Assembly (NCBI GenBank): GCA_018436595.1
Contig: JAHDLC010000005.1
Location: 1-64,000 of the forward strand
Direction: 5' to 3'
Source: Synergistaceae bacterium
Lineage (GTDB): Bacteria > Synergistota > Synergistia > Synergistales > Aminobacteriaceae
DNA length: 64,000 nt
Position 1 is the stretch's first letter, and every line of letters starts with the position of its first letter. This document shows, piece by piece, positions 20,201-28,313 of the stretch. Below the pieces are notes generated by a model. It saw nothing but the letters and a program-made list of their open reading frames with translations. It did no database searches and was not told the DNA's origin. A program made the translations under genes and the position numbers.

Positions 20201-20622
20201 TGGGCCTGGTCCGACGCAAGGGCGTTCATGGGGTAGATGAAGAGGGCCTTAATCCCCCGCTGGTCCCTGTGTTTCAGGCAATAATCGAGCACCGGCCAGA
20301 GGAAGCACTCCGTCTTGCCGGAACCCGTTCCCGTGGCGATCACCGTGGATTTTCCCCGGGGAAAGGCCATGCGGGAAAAGGCCTTCTCCTGGTGCAGGTA
20401 CGGAGGATACCCCAGGGGCACGTCCGGGAAAAACTCTCCCGTGCCCTGTCCGGGGCTGAAAGGCAGCCCCAGGAAGATGAAGGGACCCCGGAAAAGGCCG
20501 TTCTCCCTGCGGAGAAAACCCTCCAGCATCCCCCTGAAGTAGGGCGACGTCACGGGGAAGGTGGTCCTGATATAGTCCTCTACACCCCGGCGGACTTCCC
20601 GGGCGAGCATGGTAGGGATCAT
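14254..20622 (-). CDS. Giant DEAD/DEAH helicase with DUF1998 and nuclease-like domain (DISARM/Druantia-related)
   Basis: A 2122-residue protein. The N-terminal SF2 core has VIATGTGSGKTECF (about 92-105), a DELH box LVVDELHTFDGAQGTDL (about 228-244), GTSATLG, and motif VI SFRQRVGRAGRRDG (about 1055). Cys pairs around residues 495, 565-590, 640, 950, 1345 and 1480 suggest several zinc sites. A DUF1998-type segment (STYLLVYDTVPGGTGYLKQL, then CSCGKDPERDGCYRCIYAYG) lies at about 1580-1640. It is followed at about 1700-1800 by ADFVFWPA and VVVFTDGYAFHRSRLGLD, which fits a Vsr/DUF559-like PD-(D/E)XK nuclease. Such proteins occur as DruE in Druantia and, split in two, as DrmA plus DrmB in DISARM. 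It starts 5 bases after the methylase stop. Exact system assignment is open. Confidence 0.85.
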   Translation of the reverse strand: MIPTMLAREVRRGVEDYIRTTFPVTSPYFRGMLEGFLRRENGLFRGPFIFLGLPFSPGQGTGEFFPDVPLGYPPYLHQEKAFSRMAFPRGKSTVIATGTGSGKTECFLWPVLDYCLKHRDQRGIKALFIYPMNALASDQAQRTARAIWDNPELKGRVTAGLYVGSDPEDKLDQPVKAMERDKVITCRYALRENPPDILLTNYKMLDFLLLRPADRDLWRYNTSDTLKFLVVDELHTFDGAQGTDLSCLLRRLKSRLVIPSGHLCCVGTSATLGEKENAPDVLGYAASVFGEPFDADALITEERLSAGEFLENDMAVSFDLPDPGETDDLDPESFDSPLEYLERQAFLWFGGEGLRKGGESDDGWRVRLGTLLRGHVFFQNFLKVLGGRPMEYADLLGRLVKVAPRLGEREDSYGPLVLDSLVSLVSSARKREGERLRPLVTVQVQGWLREMRRMVASVPFGESRLELFFSDDLKADRLSRTLPVIHCRDCGAMGWTSSEDRDGSVEIRDLKSFYSGFFSKSHKIRYLFPGEAGGEHRGLEGKTRKLCPSCMTLSDVRDEGPCPLCGEPGLVPVFVPDSQYQKTLKDGNNKVFTHNDCPFCGSSRGLSIFGARSTTLSSVMISQTMTSRGNDDKKMLAFSDSVQDAAHHAGFFGARTYRFTLRTAMAKFLADGGEGETLSGFAAGLPRYWSSKLDGGEYVSTFIAPDLAWRREFAGLKATGTLPGEDFMESLSKRLGWEAFTEFGLNSHIGRTLEKSGVAVASPEPAFFARSAALVLEALRNELPGMVPPEEREVSSFLSGLVQRMKTKGALYHPELEEYIRRGGEGYLISKERKPWMPSYGKRTRRPLFLSTAVEGDFDRLSFTAGRNWYCQWMTKCFGENNPLILTMAADFWRTVLAVLSSEPSGMLRKLTAAKKGNEDPVWALEPSSLRVTGSVAEFRCEGCGASFFAAANGAEDWNGLPCPGDSCDGRLEEMPASRNYYGRLYRTGDLCRLFPAEHTGMLPKGERSLLEAAFKQRAGRKPWDPNLLSCTPTLEMGIDIGDLSTLMLCSVPPDTASFRQRVGRAGRRDGNSLSFTVANGRPHDLYFFGEPLEMIVGDVEPPGVFLGASAVLERQFAAFCLDCWVREGITVKDLPEKTSTVLNQLDGKEKIGFPYSFLNFVDRERTALLDRFFALFGEEISDDVKGRIEHFASSSDEGIAFRLLDGLRRMQKQRASLQHKAKALKKALGKMKEDPAAKAEEIDALSKEKRALERLFRDIGELPLFNLLTDEGLIPNYAFPESGVVLRSVIYRKLDDGRVESDIFKYERAAGSALRELAPASSFYAGGRKVKIEQVDMSLSDVEEWRFCNVCSYMERVSPTEKPGKCPRCGSSGFGDLGQKRKLLRMKQVYAYGDDKSSLIADDSDDRETVFYVDQTLVNFDEKDVTKAWRSEDTGTPFGFEFISRAVLREVNFGMDDDYGERVSIDGKELPRKGFLICRHCGRLQPENGEQKHTSICPARNKESEANLVDCVYLYRELQSEALRILLPISSTTASEQDVRSFTAALQLGFKKYFRGGTDHLRCTLYQEPVSGSELRSTYLLVYDTVPGGTGYLKQLALDSGELMDVLQKALDVLISCSCGKDPERDGCYRCIYAYGASFYMKDVSRRRAVEMLSSALEHRDSMLETDTVSHIEVNASFDSELEALFVEALRRAVRSVPDGEMFKQVINGKSGYFIRRGGSSWYLEPQVNLGKEDGVPVASKADFVFWPARSKENVKPVVVFTDGYAFHRSRLGLDTAQRTAILRSGRFQVWSITWKDVHGYSANTSKPVKDPLFSLSSRASKMMMSKIEALDGHGQVFFAKAHEKDVMSLFLQSLFFPGEASMHEWRKYARYRAMMLLSPDSLAAQTGSAGHREALRSSFRSYLPEWAAEMLLEEGRVPSVSDQAAFRLCYSIDIPGMGKDRENSLRLALFLDDRDEMGEHDWRAFLRAMNIFQFLEGVSFFTSSGVESDEYGMLKPVGEPSAVPGRALAGTEEDDRLWKEAFDLLLDPEGLERIFVDLQGRKWPAPVVGYDFLGDDGTVLAQAEVAWPEKRIALLSKDGMEDASAFDSAGWRALPLDDIRDGNASALFSAESQEKEAEQL

Positions 20623-20627
20623 GTCGG

Positions 20628-23600
20628 TCAGCTCCTCCCGAACAGGCCCCTGATGGTGTCAAGAAGGCCGGTTCCTTTCGTGCCTGTCCTCCGGGAAAAG
20701 GCGTCCCATGCCCGGCGGTAGTCTTCTTCCCGGTCGCACCTTGCGAAGGGGGCCCGGTATTCGATGACCCGTTTCCGCGGGCCGCCGGGCATCGTATCAT
20801 CCTCGATCTCCCGGGTGACCGTGCCTTCGGTCATGCTTTTTATCTCTTCGAACTCGGACCGGGAAAATCCGACCCCTGGCAAGCCCTTGCTGACGGTGAA
20901 GGCGATCCGTCCGTTTGCGTCGTACCAGGTGTCGGCTTCGTTCTGGCGGAGCACGGGGAACTGCACCCGATAGATGGCAAGAAGCTGATCGAGGGTCATT
21001 CCGAGGGCCAGAGCCGAAAGAACGTCGATCTCCACCAGGGCCTGCCGGCGGGAAAGATCGGTCCGGAGGGCGCACTCCCTGTTCCACTCCGGGGTGAGCT
21101 TTGCATAGAATTCCTGGCCCAAACGGGGATCCGGGGAGGTCCAGGAATCATTCCGGAAGGCCTCGTCCCAGCATTCCGACCAGAGGGGGGCGTAGTGCTT
21201 CGTGAGGCAGTTGAGGATGAGAGAACGAAGGAAAAGTCTAGGATCATACTCGACAAGGGGGAACATCCTCAACATTGATTCATACACATCTGTCCTGCCG
21301 GTGGATTTGAGGAAAAAATCCGCTGCCAGGGAACAGCAGAACGCGTTGAAAAGAACAAGATACCGGTACTCCTTGAAAGTGGTTGAAAGTACAGGATTGA
21401 TATGCGCCAATCGAGGGGGCACAATGGCACTGATCAATGACCTTTCCGAAGCTCCACTAAACATCCTTCGGTTCACGAATCTATAGAACTCCGTCACTTT
21501 CCGTGCGTCCCATGGGACAACAGGAGTCCTTCGGGCATATTCCTCCCGGGAGCACGCCGGGAGATAATTCGTCCGGGGCAGGTAATCCTCGGGAAGTTCC
21601 GTCAGGTCAAGGGCGTCGTACTGTTTATGGGAATCACAAAGGCTTCTTGGAGTCTTATATGAGGGATTTCCTACAAAAAAGTGAGGTCCGGAGAGGATCC
21701 ACTCCTCCGGGGCGTCGGGGAAGCGGGTCTCCCGGCGGATGGTGCCGTCCTTTTGACGATTGGTCTCATCAAACATAACTGTTGTAAAGTATTCCCCTTC
21801 CAGATCGGCGAGCCTCTTGGGCGCCTGGGCGAACTTTCTGAGCACCTCCACCAGGGGCTGGCCGTGGAGGGCGGGAAGCCGTGCTTCTTCTGCCGGCGTT
21901 CCGGGCTGATCATAAAGGGCCGCAAAAAGGGCGAGCTCCTCCCCGGTAACACTGACGATCCTGTCCCTGTGTCCCCCAATGTTCCACTTGTCGTCATCGG
22001 TCTTGATGCCGGGCAGTGATCCCCCGCCATCGGCCGTAAAACAGGCATCAATGGTGGATGGAACGAACAGGTTCGATATGTGGAAAAAACTAATGTCTTC
22101 TCTTCTGGTGCCGTAGATGTTGAGGCTGAATTTCACCCTGTTGCCTATATCAGCAAAAAGTTTTTGTTCGTTCTGGAACTGGAAATGGTACCTGAGGCGC
22201 GAATAGATTTCCCGGCGCAGGGCACCGCCGTTGGGGTCGTCGTAGATTCCCTCCGGGTGAAGGAAAGCGGAATATCCACGTTCGTTCCCTATCCTCCAGG
22301 CGACGGGAAGAAAGCACTTGTACAGGTTGCTCTGCATACCGTGGAGTTCCGGATAGTTGCAGAGGGCGTTCAGGAAGTTCTGCTGCCCAGCGGCCTCCTC
22401 GTAGGCCCCGAAATACCGCGTCCGGAGGGATTCGTCCACCAGAAGCTCCTCCCGCAGGCGACCCATCTGCGTCGCGCTGTAGTTCCGGAAGACGAAGAGG
22501 GGGGAAGAGTCGCCAAGCACGTCCCCTTCCGTCCATTCCACCTTGATCCATGGAGGGTTCCCGAGCACCAGGTCGAAACCGCCCCGGAAGGCGAAGATGT
22601 CGGCGAACTCGGCTTCCCAGTGCAGAAAGCGGTTTTTTTGCGCAAGCCCGTCGGCGGTCCTGAGCCTGCCGTTCCCGGAGAGCAGAGTCTCCACGTTGAC
22701 CATGCCGACACGCCGGACGAGATCTTCCGCTTCCTCCTTCGCCATGGAGGGAAAGAGGGGAAGCTGGCTTTCGCCTGTCCCCGCCCTGTCGATCACCCCT
22801 CCGTGAAGCACCAGCTCCAGGTCGAAGAGCCATTCCTCCCGGGAGGGAAGCTGGTCGGCCTTCTCCAGGGGCCAGAACCAGAGGGCGCACCAGTAGTCCA
22901 GGGCCAGCTTCAGCCTCCGGTAGGGGCTCGACGCCCGCACCCGGCGGGAGAGGATCTCCGAGGCATACCGGAGGTCTTTGTGCCGGGAGGTCGCCGCAGG
23001 CTTCGAAGGCGCGGGACGGCCGAACACCGGCAGGGAGTCCGTCATCTCCTCCCGGAGGCGGGCCTGCTCTTCCGCGCAGGCGGTCCACAGGGCATCCACG
23101 GCTTCGGAAATTGACTCTAGCCGTTCGACTTCACCGGGGGAAAAGGGCTTGCAGAACTCCCTCCTCCATTTCCTGACTGTGTCCGACTCTTCCGGCAGCA
23201 GCTTTTTTATGATCTTATCGCTGTAATCCGCCATCCCCTCCCAGGGGACGAGAAAGTGGTACACCGTTCCCTTCGGCCTGGCGGAATTCTTCAACGGCAC
23301 GGGAGGCCCGTCCTTCCACGAGGCGGCCCCTCTCCCGGCAGGCCTGAGAAGGTCCGATGAGTACACGGCCCGCCGTGCGCCAATGAGGGAGTTTCCGCAG
23401 ACGAGCTGCATTCCGAACCACGGCACGGGAGCGTCCCGGTGGATGCCCCCGAGCCAGAGGGAGACCTCGGCAAGCTCCACCGCCACGGGGTTGAGGTCCA
23501 CGCCGAAGATGCCCCGGGAAGCGAGGTACATCTTGACCCGCTGTTTTTCGTAGGTGTATTCGTCCAGGGGAATGTCCTTCCCCGTCTCCAGCTGTTTCCG

Positions 23601-25376
23601 CTGCAGGTAGGCATCGGCGAGCTGGTCGGCCGCCTCGTTGAGGAAGGCGGCGCTTCCCATGGCGGGCTCGCAGATGGTGATTTCGAGCAGTTCGTCAGCC
23701 TTTTTCCCTTGCAGAAGCTCCTTGAGGGCATATTTGACAAGGCATTTGACGAGGGGCTCCGGCGTGTAGTACGAGGCGCTCTTCTGGCGCTCCCTTCCCG
23801 CGAGACGGTAGATGAAGGTTCCCTTCGGAAAATGCTTCAGGTTTCCTTCCCCGTCCTTCACCCGCTCCCCGTCCGAGTATTCCCCGAGCCGCGAGCGGGG
23901 AACGAAGAAGGCCACGTCCAGCTCGTCGGCGTTTTCCCCCTCCCTGCGGACCTCGAAGAGGTCCTCCCTGGCGAAGAACCCCGTGTAGGAGAGAAGCCCT
24001 TCGTATACGGCCCCAAGTTGGCCGATCCCGAGCCTGGCGTAGGAGACCCTTCCGGCGCTTCTTCCGTTCCCGGGCCGGGACAGGGAAAGAAGGCGGATCA
24101 CCTTCTGGAGCGGCCCGTTCCGGAAGCGGACCTTTTCGAGAAGGGGCGTCCTCTCCGGGTCGAACAGGTGGGAAGGCAGGGGCCTCATGCGGAAGGTCTC
24201 ACCCTGCCCGGGCACCTCGTCGGTGAGGTCCAGGAAACCACTTTCCGCCGTACCGCTTTTGGGGTACCCGCTGAAGACAATGGCGAACAGCCTGCGCAGG
24301 GAGGTGTCGAAGTAGGTGCCGCTGAAAGCCTCCTCGCTGTCGAGGGGCGTGTTCTCCATCTCCCTGAGGCTCTCGAGGCTGTAGGCGGTGCGGTAGGCTT
24401 CGGAGGTCATGGGGGCATATCCCAGTTCCGGCCGGGATTCAACGTAGAAGAGGAAGAGGAGCCGATAGAGATACCGCAGGCATTCCAGAGAGAGCTGGGC
24501 GGCGTCGAGGTCCCCTTCGCCGAAGAGGGCAGTCTTCCTGCGGGTGCGGATATCATAGACGGCCTCGTTTCCGAGGATCTCCACGGCCTCACGGAGGGCG
24601 TACCGCAGGTCGTCCGATACGCTGGACGCATGCCGCCTCGATTCCGCCTCCATCCTGTCGAGGAGGGCGTCGCCTTCGGGAGGGCAGAGGCTTTCCCTGT
24701 GGAGGAGCACGGAGAGGGCCTGGAGGGTGGACGTCTCCTTCCGGGAGAAGATCTCATCCAGGTGGAACCGGAGGGCCCGTTTTTCCCGCCACTTCTCCCT
24801 GTCGAGAAGGACCGCCTGGCTTCCTCCCGCCAGGATGAGCCACCGGGGCGGCTCGTTCCGTGCGAAGATATGGCGGGATACGAGTTCCTCGAAGGAGAGG
24901 CGGGGATGAAAGGCGGGGCGCTCATTTCCTGACTCAGGGAACTGCTCTTCCGAGAGGCTTGCCGAGAGTATGTCGAAGTCCTGTTCGTCGTCGGCGCAGA
25001 CATCGATGCACCAGAGGAGGGGCTCTCCCGAGGGACGGGTGACTTCCGCCAGCACGGGGACCGTTGTCCTGTCGTTGAGTTCCCGAATCCGAAGCCCGGG
25101 GGCGTAGCCGAGGGCGGAGAGGAACGCTTCGAAAAAGCGGCGCTGTGCCTCCACCCGCTCTTTCTCTTCCCTCATGCGGGACATCCTGTTCCTCAGGTCG
25201 AAGAATCCCCCTGACAGGGAGGCAAGCCGGGACCACGGGGTCTTCCAGTCCGTCTCCGCTTCCCTTTTCTTCCATTCCGCTATGGTTCCCCGCATGTCGC
25301 CTTCTATGAGGGCGGCGAGGTAATGGCCTGTGAAAAACTCGTTTTCGCTGAGAATTCCGGTGAGGTCGGCAGCCAT
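20628..25376 (-). CDS. Very large N6-adenine DNA methyltransferase (Eco57I-like, DrmMI/PglX-like)
   Basis: A 1582-residue protein. The methylase core shows motif I ITICEPAMGSAAFLNEAADQ (about 563-582), an FGVDLNPVAVELAEVSLWL segment (about 622-640) and catalytic motif IV NPPW (about 937-940, LVLGNPPWIKVEW), which is the NPPW variant of the adenine-specific gamma class. The first 500 residues have the alpha/beta and helical character of the N-terminal parts of type IIG enzymes but show no clear PD-(D/E)XK motif. The last 500 residues (TNYLPACSREEYARRTP, FYRFVNRRMFSGASERS) resemble target-recognition regions. The stop lies 5 bases before the DUF1998 helicase start and the ATG one base after the SNF2 stop. 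It probably marks self DNA for this defence operon. Confidence 0.85.
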   Translation of the reverse strand: MAADLTGILSENEFFTGHYLAALIEGDMRGTIAEWKKREAETDWKTPWSRLASLSGGFFDLRNRMSRMREEKERVEAQRRFFEAFLSALGYAPGLRIRELNDRTTVPVLAEVTRPSGEPLLWCIDVCADDEQDFDILSASLSEEQFPESGNERPAFHPRLSFEELVSRHIFARNEPPRWLILAGGSQAVLLDREKWREKRALRFHLDEIFSRKETSTLQALSVLLHRESLCPPEGDALLDRMEAESRRHASSVSDDLRYALREAVEILGNEAVYDIRTRRKTALFGEGDLDAAQLSLECLRYLYRLLFLFYVESRPELGYAPMTSEAYRTAYSLESLREMENTPLDSEEAFSGTYFDTSLRRLFAIVFSGYPKSGTAESGFLDLTDEVPGQGETFRMRPLPSHLFDPERTPLLEKVRFRNGPLQKVIRLLSLSRPGNGRSAGRVSYARLGIGQLGAVYEGLLSYTGFFAREDLFEVRREGENADELDVAFFVPRSRLGEYSDGERVKDGEGNLKHFPKGTFIYRLAGRERQKSASYYTPEPLVKCLVKYALKELLQGKKADELLEITICEPAMGSAAFLNEAADQLADAYLQRKQLETGKDIPLDEYTYEKQRVKMYLASRGIFGVDLNPVAVELAEVSLWLGGIHRDAPVPWFGMQLVCGNSLIGARRAVYSSDLLRPAGRGAASWKDGPPVPLKNSARPKGTVYHFLVPWEGMADYSDKIIKKLLPEESDTVRKWRREFCKPFSPGEVERLESISEAVDALWTACAEEQARLREEMTDSLPVFGRPAPSKPAATSRHKDLRYASEILSRRVRASSPYRRLKLALDYWCALWFWPLEKADQLPSREEWLFDLELVLHGGVIDRAGTGESQLPLFPSMAKEEAEDLVRRVGMVNVETLLSGNGRLRTADGLAQKNRFLHWEAEFADIFAFRGGFDLVLGNPPWIKVEWTEGDVLGDSSPLFVFRNYSATQMGRLREELLVDESLRTRYFGAYEEAAGQQNFLNALCNYPELHGMQSNLYKCFLPVAWRIGNERGYSAFLHPEGIYDDPNGGALRREIYSRLRYHFQFQNEQKLFADIGNRVKFSLNIYGTRREDISFFHISNLFVPSTIDACFTADGGGSLPGIKTDDDKWNIGGHRDRIVSVTGEELALFAALYDQPGTPAEEARLPALHGQPLVEVLRKFAQAPKRLADLEGEYFTTVMFDETNRQKDGTIRRETRFPDAPEEWILSGPHFFVGNPSYKTPRSLCDSHKQYDALDLTELPEDYLPRTNYLPACSREEYARRTPVVPWDARKVTEFYRFVNRRMFSGASERSLISAIVPPRLAHINPVLSTTFKEYRYLVLFNAFCCSLAADFFLKSTGRTDVYESMLRMFPLVEYDPRLFLRSLILNCLTKHYAPLWSECWDEAFRNDSWTSPDPRLGQEFYAKLTPEWNRECALRTDLSRRQALVEIDVLSALALGMTLDQLLAIYRVQFPVLRQNEADTWYDANGRIAFTVSKGLPGVGFSRSEFEEIKSMTEGTVTREIEDDTMPGGPRKRVIEYRAPFARCDREEDYRRAWDAFSRRTGTKGTGLLDTIRGLFGRS

Positions 25377-25377
25377 G

Positions 25378-28218
25378 TCAGTCAGCCCCCTTCATGACGG
25401 CAAGTATCTGGATATAGGGCTCCGGCTCCGTGGTGAGGGTGTCCTCAACCCATTTCAGGTATTGGTCGAACAGGGAGTCGATCCGTCGGGTTTCCGTTTT
25501 CTTTCGTCCCTGGATGATCGCCTCAGGGCGGCCGGTGCCCTGGAGGGAACTCTCCAGTTTTTCGTGGTGGCGTCCCCGGAGCCTTTCGAGGTTTTCCTTT
25601 TCCCGTGCCAGCCGGGGCTGTATTTGTTTGCGGAATTCCTCCCGGCGGGCCAGCATCCACTCTGTCCCGGCAAGGACCGCGTCATGGAGGAGCTTCCGGA
25701 CTTCATCGGGAGCTCCGGCCGCGCCGGGGTTCGACAGGGCCTTCTTCCTCAGGCCGGTGCGGTCGAGCAGGTCTTCCAGTTCTTCGACCCGGACGATCTT
25801 CCTGCCGGAGAAGACCACGCCGAACCATCGGTGGATCAGGGGATGCCCCTTCCTGTTGGGGATCAGGCCGGAGAGGAGATACACCGTCTCGCCCCGGGGC
25901 AGGATCTCCGGAAGGGCCATGACCGGGGCCTCGTGCCTGTGGAAGGACGTGAGCACCTTGTCGTTCACCCATTCCACGGCCGGATGGAGCGGCCACAGGT
26001 AGTGGACCGAAGGCCACGATTCTTCCGACACCCGGCTTCGGAGAATTTCCTTTTCCATTTCCTCCGGCGAGAGGGTCAGGCGAAAGAGGCCGTTTTCGGG
26101 CCATATTTCCCGGGGCAGACGCCGGAACCGGCGCTTCAGTTCCTCAGGTGCGGTGAATTCCAGGCTTCCGGTGTCACGCCGGATTTCCCTCTGTATCTGC
26201 GCCCCCGAGGCAAGGTGGTTCAGGGCGGCTTCAAGGTAATCAAGGTCATCCCGGTAGAGGGAGGGGCTCTCCGCCACCGGAGGGTCGTCGTCGGACTCTT
26301 CACTGGTTTCTTCCGACTGGGCGAGCTTCATGAACTCCTCGAACCAGTCCTCCTCCTCGAGCATCTCCTTCTCGGCTTCTTCTGCGGACTTCCCTGACTG
26401 CATCATTCCGGCCGTCCAGCGCTCCTCTTCCTCCTCGCTGTACAGGCCGAGGAAGACCGAGGGGTCGCCGATATTTTTGACGGCCTCTTCATCTTTCTTG
26501 ATGAGAAGCTCGAGAATCCTGAGGTCGCCACGGATGCGCTCGTTCCCCGATTTGGTGACGAGATAGGCGATGAGCGGCGTTTGGCTCTGGCCGTACCTGT
26601 CGATCCGGCCGTTTCTCTGCTGGAAGGTCATCAGGGACCAGGGGATGTCGAAATGGACGAGGCGGTGGCAGAGGTAGTGGAGGTTGATGCCTTCCGATGC
26701 CACGTCGCTTGCGAGGAGCAGGCGGATGGGGGCGCTTTTCTTGCCGAAGTCTTCCACCAGCCGCTGCTGCTCGGTGTCGGACATTCCTCCGTGAAGCACG
26801 GCTACGGCGTTTTCGGGAAGGGCCAGATCGTCAAGGAGGTTCCTTTTAAGCCAGTGAAGGGTTTCCAGCCGTTCGGAGAAGATCACGAGCCTGTCGCCGG
26901 GATCGCTGCCGTTCCAGTACAGTTCCGGGTGACTGCGGAGGGTTTCGAGCAGGGTGCGGTATCTTCCCAGATGGTCCGGGGTAACGGCGGCAACCTTTTC
27001 CTCAAGGGCGGAGAGGGCTCCGATGTCGGCGGTTGTCTCCGGCTCGCCTTCCTTCCGGAGCTTCTGCAGGCGTTTCCTGAGGGTCTGAAGGCAGGCGGCA
27101 GGGCTTGAAAAGAGCGCCTTTTCAAGAACGATGCGGAAGAGCAGGTCACCCGTGCTCCTGTCGGCCTTCCGGCTGAGATCCAGGCCGGCAAGGCATGAGA
27201 AGGCGTCCTCTTCTTCCCGGGAGGCTCGGCACTCGAGGGTGAGGATCTTTCTGTCCCTGAACGCCCCGGCCGCCTGGTTCTGTATGTCCTTTTTGAAGCG
27301 CCTGATGAACAGACCCTTTATATCCTCGGGGCCGTAATCGGAAGGATCCGCTATGGCCGTTGGATCGAGCATGTTCATGAGGGAGGCGAAACTTCTCGCC
27401 TTTCCGTCGTGAGGGGTGGCCGAGAGAAGGATCAGGGTGTCGGACCGCTCAGAGAGAAGGCGGGCCAGCCTGGCCCTCTGGGATATGCCCCCTCCCCTTT
27501 CGGCCACGTTGTGGGCTTCGTCGATGATGATGATGTCCCACCAGGCCTTTTCGAGGAATGTCCGGTACTGCACGTCCTGCTTGAGGGTGTCCACAGAGAT
27601 GATGGTCCTGTCGTAATGGTGGAAGGGGTTCATGCCGGCGGGAAGGCGGGAATAGACCCTTTGTATCCCCGCGGAGTCGAGGCGGACCAGGGGGATCGTA
27701 AACCGGCTCCAGAACTCTTTCTGGAACTGGGTCATCATGCTCTTGACCGTAACGACGAGGATCCGACGCCCCCTCCCCCTGCGGATAAGTTCGGAAACCA
27801 GTATTCCCGCCTCGAGGGTCTTTCCGAGGCCGACGGCATCGGCGATGAGTATGCGCTGGCGCGTCTGCCCGAGGGCGCGGACCGTGGGATGCAGCTGGTA
27901 GGGTGCGGGGTTCATGGCCCCCCGGTGGCCTATGTGGATCCGTTCGTCGGTGGGCGGGGTCCGCCGCAGGAGGCTCTCAAGGAAAAGGATTGACGACCTG
28001 AACGCCGGGGACAGGTCGGGGACGAGCTCGGTGTCTTCCGGACGGAGGATCCTGATGTCCTCAAGGTCTGAAAGGAAGATGGCGCTACGGTCTTTCACGG
28101 GATCTGAAAGCCCTGTGACATGAAGAGCATGGCCGTTCGGCGTCATTTCCGCCTTGCGGATGACCCACTCCGCGTCCCGTATCTCGACGCGGGCCCCTGG
28201 TGCAAAGCTCGTCGGCAT
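25378..28218 (-). CDS. SNF2/RapA-like helicase (DrmD-like)
   Basis: A 946-residue protein and the first gene of the coupled four-gene operon. SF2/SNF2 motifs are clear: Walker A ADAVGLGKTLEAGILVSEL (about 126-144), a DEAH box IIIIDEAHNVAERGG (about 228-242), LILLSATPHDGKARSF, LVIFSERLETLHWLKRNL, and motif VI SLMTFQQRNGRIDRYGQSQ (about 538-556). An acidic linker (EEEEERWTAGMMQ, then SEETSEESDDDPP) separates the motor from a C-terminal helical region. DISARM class 1 uses a helicase of this type, DrmD, beside a methylase. Next to it here are a methylase and a DUF1998 helicase. A phospholipase-D nuclease like DrmC is not present in the window. Confidence 0.85.
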   Translation of the reverse strand: MPTSFAPGARVEIRDAEWVIRKAEMTPNGHALHVTGLSDPVKDRSAIFLSDLEDIRILRPEDTELVPDLSPAFRSSILFLESLLRRTPPTDERIHIGHRGAMNPAPYQLHPTVRALGQTRQRILIADAVGLGKTLEAGILVSELIRRGRGRRILVVTVKSMMTQFQKEFWSRFTIPLVRLDSAGIQRVYSRLPAGMNPFHHYDRTIISVDTLKQDVQYRTFLEKAWWDIIIIDEAHNVAERGGGISQRARLARLLSERSDTLILLSATPHDGKARSFASLMNMLDPTAIADPSDYGPEDIKGLFIRRFKKDIQNQAAGAFRDRKILTLECRASREEEDAFSCLAGLDLSRKADRSTGDLLFRIVLEKALFSSPAACLQTLRKRLQKLRKEGEPETTADIGALSALEEKVAAVTPDHLGRYRTLLETLRSHPELYWNGSDPGDRLVIFSERLETLHWLKRNLLDDLALPENAVAVLHGGMSDTEQQRLVEDFGKKSAPIRLLLASDVASEGINLHYLCHRLVHFDIPWSLMTFQQRNGRIDRYGQSQTPLIAYLVTKSGNERIRGDLRILELLIKKDEEAVKNIGDPSVFLGLYSEEEEERWTAGMMQSGKSAEEAEKEMLEEEDWFEEFMKLAQSEETSEESDDDPPVAESPSLYRDDLDYLEAALNHLASGAQIQREIRRDTGSLEFTAPEELKRRFRRLPREIWPENGLFRLTLSPEEMEKEILRSRVSEESWPSVHYLWPLHPAVEWVNDKVLTSFHRHEAPVMALPEILPRGETVYLLSGLIPNRKGHPLIHRWFGVVFSGRKIVRVEELEDLLDRTGLRKKALSNPGAAGAPDEVRKLLHDAVLAGTEWMLARREEFRKQIQPRLAREKENLERLRGRHHEKLESSLQGTGRPEAIIQGRKKTETRRIDSLFDQYLKWVEDTLTTEPEPYIQILAVMKGAD

Positions 28219-28313
28219 GAGGAATGATCAGCTCCTAACTTTCTGAAAACCGCTTTTTCCAAAACCAGCCCGCCATGGGAACCGCAACGGCGAGTTCTAA
28301 TCCAATAATTTGG

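Noticed and set aside
18679-20721. Long rightward open frame (680 codons)
   Set aside because: Antisense to the DUF1998 helicase and the end of the methylase; amino-acid composition is Gly/Pro/Arg/His-rich and no motif is present.
23439-24932. Long rightward open frame (497 codons)
   Set aside because: Antisense to the adenine methylase; the methylase motifs are on the other strand.
12146-28218. Calling the operon simply Druantia or simply DISARM
   Set aside because: The DUF1998 helicase fits DruE, but methylase plus SNF2 fits DISARM, while DrmC and the separate DrmA/DrmB are missing. A definite label needs profile searches.
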